64,000 nt of DNA from an uncultured Clostridium sp. (GTDB lineage: Bacteria; Bacillota; Clostridia; Clostridiales; Clostridiaceae): NCBI GenBank assembly GCA_934755305.1, contig CAKVLD010000001.1, positions 1 through 64,000 on the forward strand, written 5' to 3'. Both the position numbers and the translations under genes were made by a program. Position 1 is the first letter of the stretch, and each line of letters starts with the position of its first letter. This document shows positions 63,091 to 64,000 of this stretch, piece by piece. Under the pieces are notes generated by a model. It made no database searches, had not been told where the DNA came from, and worked only from the letters and a program-made list of their open reading frames with translations.

Positions 63091-64000
63091 ATGAAGAGGA
63101 AAAAAATATGCTCAATCATTACTGCTGCGGTTGTAACAGCATCGTTAACAATTCAAAGCGGTTATCAAGTTATGGCTATTGAAAAACCAAGTGTAAAATC
63201 TTTAGCTAGTAGTGTAAGAGGTGCAAGTGATAATAAACTTGAATTAAAGATGAATACATCTAATACAAATTCAACAGCAAATAGTATAGCACTTCAATAT
63301 ACACTAAAAAATACATCTTCTGAAGCAGTAGATTTAGCAGGTGTAAAAATAAATTACTACTACTCAAGTGATGAAGATAAGAAACAAAACTTTGTTTGTG
63401 ACTACAGTGGTGGTATGGTAGGAGGAAGTTATAAGGGACTTACTCAATGTATACAAGGAACAGTTGCTAAGACTGGTTTAGAAGATCCAACAAAGAGCGA
63501 TTGCATAGGTGTAGGTTTCTCAAGTGATGCAGGAAGCCTTTTACCAGGAGAAGAAATTCAAATTCAAATAAGAGTTTATAGAGATGACTGGTCAAATTAT
63601 GATCAATCAAATGACTATTCATTTAATGATGCAAATAAAGTAGAAGTTTCTGTTAATGGTAGTGTTAATCCACCTGTTAATCCACCACAAAAGAAGGATG
63701 CTAAATTAACTTCAACTCAAGGTACTTTTGATAAGGCAGAACCAAAAGACTTGAATGTTGGTATGGAACTTAACGGAAATACATTAAAATCAATTAAGAA
63801 TGATACTACAAATAAAGAATTAGTAGCAAATAGTGATTATAAGTCAACTACTTCAAATACTGCTTTATTAAAGGAATATTTAAATAAATTAGAAGTTGGT
63901 ACTTATACATTATCTTTTGTTTTTGATAATAATACAGTAACTTATACTGTAAATATTGTAGACACATCAGTTCCAGCAGAGGATCAACTTGGAATAAAAG
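63091..64000 (+). CDS. Cellulosomal scaffoldin, N-terminal part (CBM3-X2), cut by window end
   Basis: An open frame of 303 residues with no stop before the window ends. Signal peptide (1-29, ending VMA), then a family 3 carbohydrate-binding module (about 49-191). The planar cellulose-binding strip of CBM3a is kept as D104, Y105 (His in the type module), Y114, R161 and W167. A Pro/Asn linker (PPVNPPQ) leads to a CBM_X2 module (about 203-295). This order is typical of the start of CbpA/CipC-type scaffoldins, so cohesins are expected beyond the window. AGGAGGGG lies 10 bases before the ATG. It is the probable partner of the two dockerin enzymes upstream. Confidence 0.88.
   Translation, partial: MKRKKICSIITAAVVTASLTIQSGYQVMAIEKPSVKSLASSVRGASDNKLELKMNTSNTNSTANSIALQYTLKNTSSEAVDLAGVKINYYYSSDEDKKQNFVCDYSGGMVGGSYKGLTQCIQGTVAKTGLEDPTKSDCIGVGFSSDAGSLLPGEEIQIQIRVYRDDWSNYDQSNDYSFNDANKVEVSVNGSVNPPVNPPQKKDAKLTSTQGTFDKAEPKDLNVGMELNGNTLKSIKNDTTNKELVANSDYKSTTSNTALLKEYLNKLEVGTYTLSFVFDNNTVTYTVNIVDTSVPAEDQLGIK

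Noticed and set aside
1..64000. CRISPR arrays, tRNA/rRNA genes, insertion sequences, prophage
   Set aside because: No regularly spaced repeats, cloverleaf sequences, transposase or phage genes were recognised on either strand.

Overview
The window is AT-rich bacterial DNA with clostridial features: strong GGAGG-type ribosome sites, AUA/AGA-rich codon use, frequent TTG/GTG starts, T-rich intrinsic terminators and clostridial gene orders (secD-secF-[recJ slot]-apt-rel-dtd-hemZ-hisS-aspS). Dockerin-bearing xyloglucanases and the start of a CBM3-X2 scaffoldin at the right end suggest a plant-fibre-degrading, cellulosome-forming Clostridium sensu stricto. No rRNA, tRNA, CRISPR array, prophage or insertion sequence was recognised.

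Layout. 1-666: non-coding DNA with a terminator and the secD promoter. 667-2800: SecDF export motor. 2998-12410: a same-strand housekeeping run (a degenerate RecJ-like protein, apt, rel, dtd, an MBL hydrolase, hemZ, hisS, aspS). 12455-23962: small accessory and hypothetical genes (SanA/YdcF-like protein, a coupled pair of coiled-coil proteins, a CAT-like acetyltransferase, a patatin / DUF5685-like / J-like operon, a SUV3-like helicase, a ZIP transporter, homoserine dehydrogenase, a membrane protein). 24267-38792: a nitrogen region with an AbgT-like transporter, a decayed amt-glnB pair, an intact Amt-PII fusion, type III glutamine synthetase (glnN), type I glutamine synthetase (glnA), an ANTAR antiterminator, then dapF, pyrG and dapL. 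39031-57243: transporters, glyA, a two-component system, M16 peptidase, recX, a membrane transglutaminase, a large 2-hydroxyacyl-CoA dehydratase activator-like protein, and aroD. 57597-64000: two tandem GH74-dockerin enzymes and the 5' part of a scaffoldin gene, which runs off the window.

The strongest regulatory signal is in the nitrogen region. The leaders of glnA, glnN and the amt-PII gene each contain a small hairpin with a six-base loop AAAGNN (A at position 1, G at position 4, the ANTAR target signature). In each, the 3' side of that hairpin is also the 5' arm of an intrinsic terminator (12, 15 and 18 base pairs). The ANTAR protein gene lies directly behind glnA. This looks like a complete local antitermination regulon built on one hairpin per leader, whereas the described ANTAR targets have two. 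The spacing glnA-ANTAR-dapF-pyrG-dapL suggests that control may extend into diaminopimelate and CTP synthesis.

Other points: an old amt-glnB pair was destroyed by several separable lesions while the fused copy stayed intact; the protein in the recJ slot has lost most of its metal-binding motifs; and the first GH74 gene and the scaffoldin gene share a leader element followed by a hairpin.
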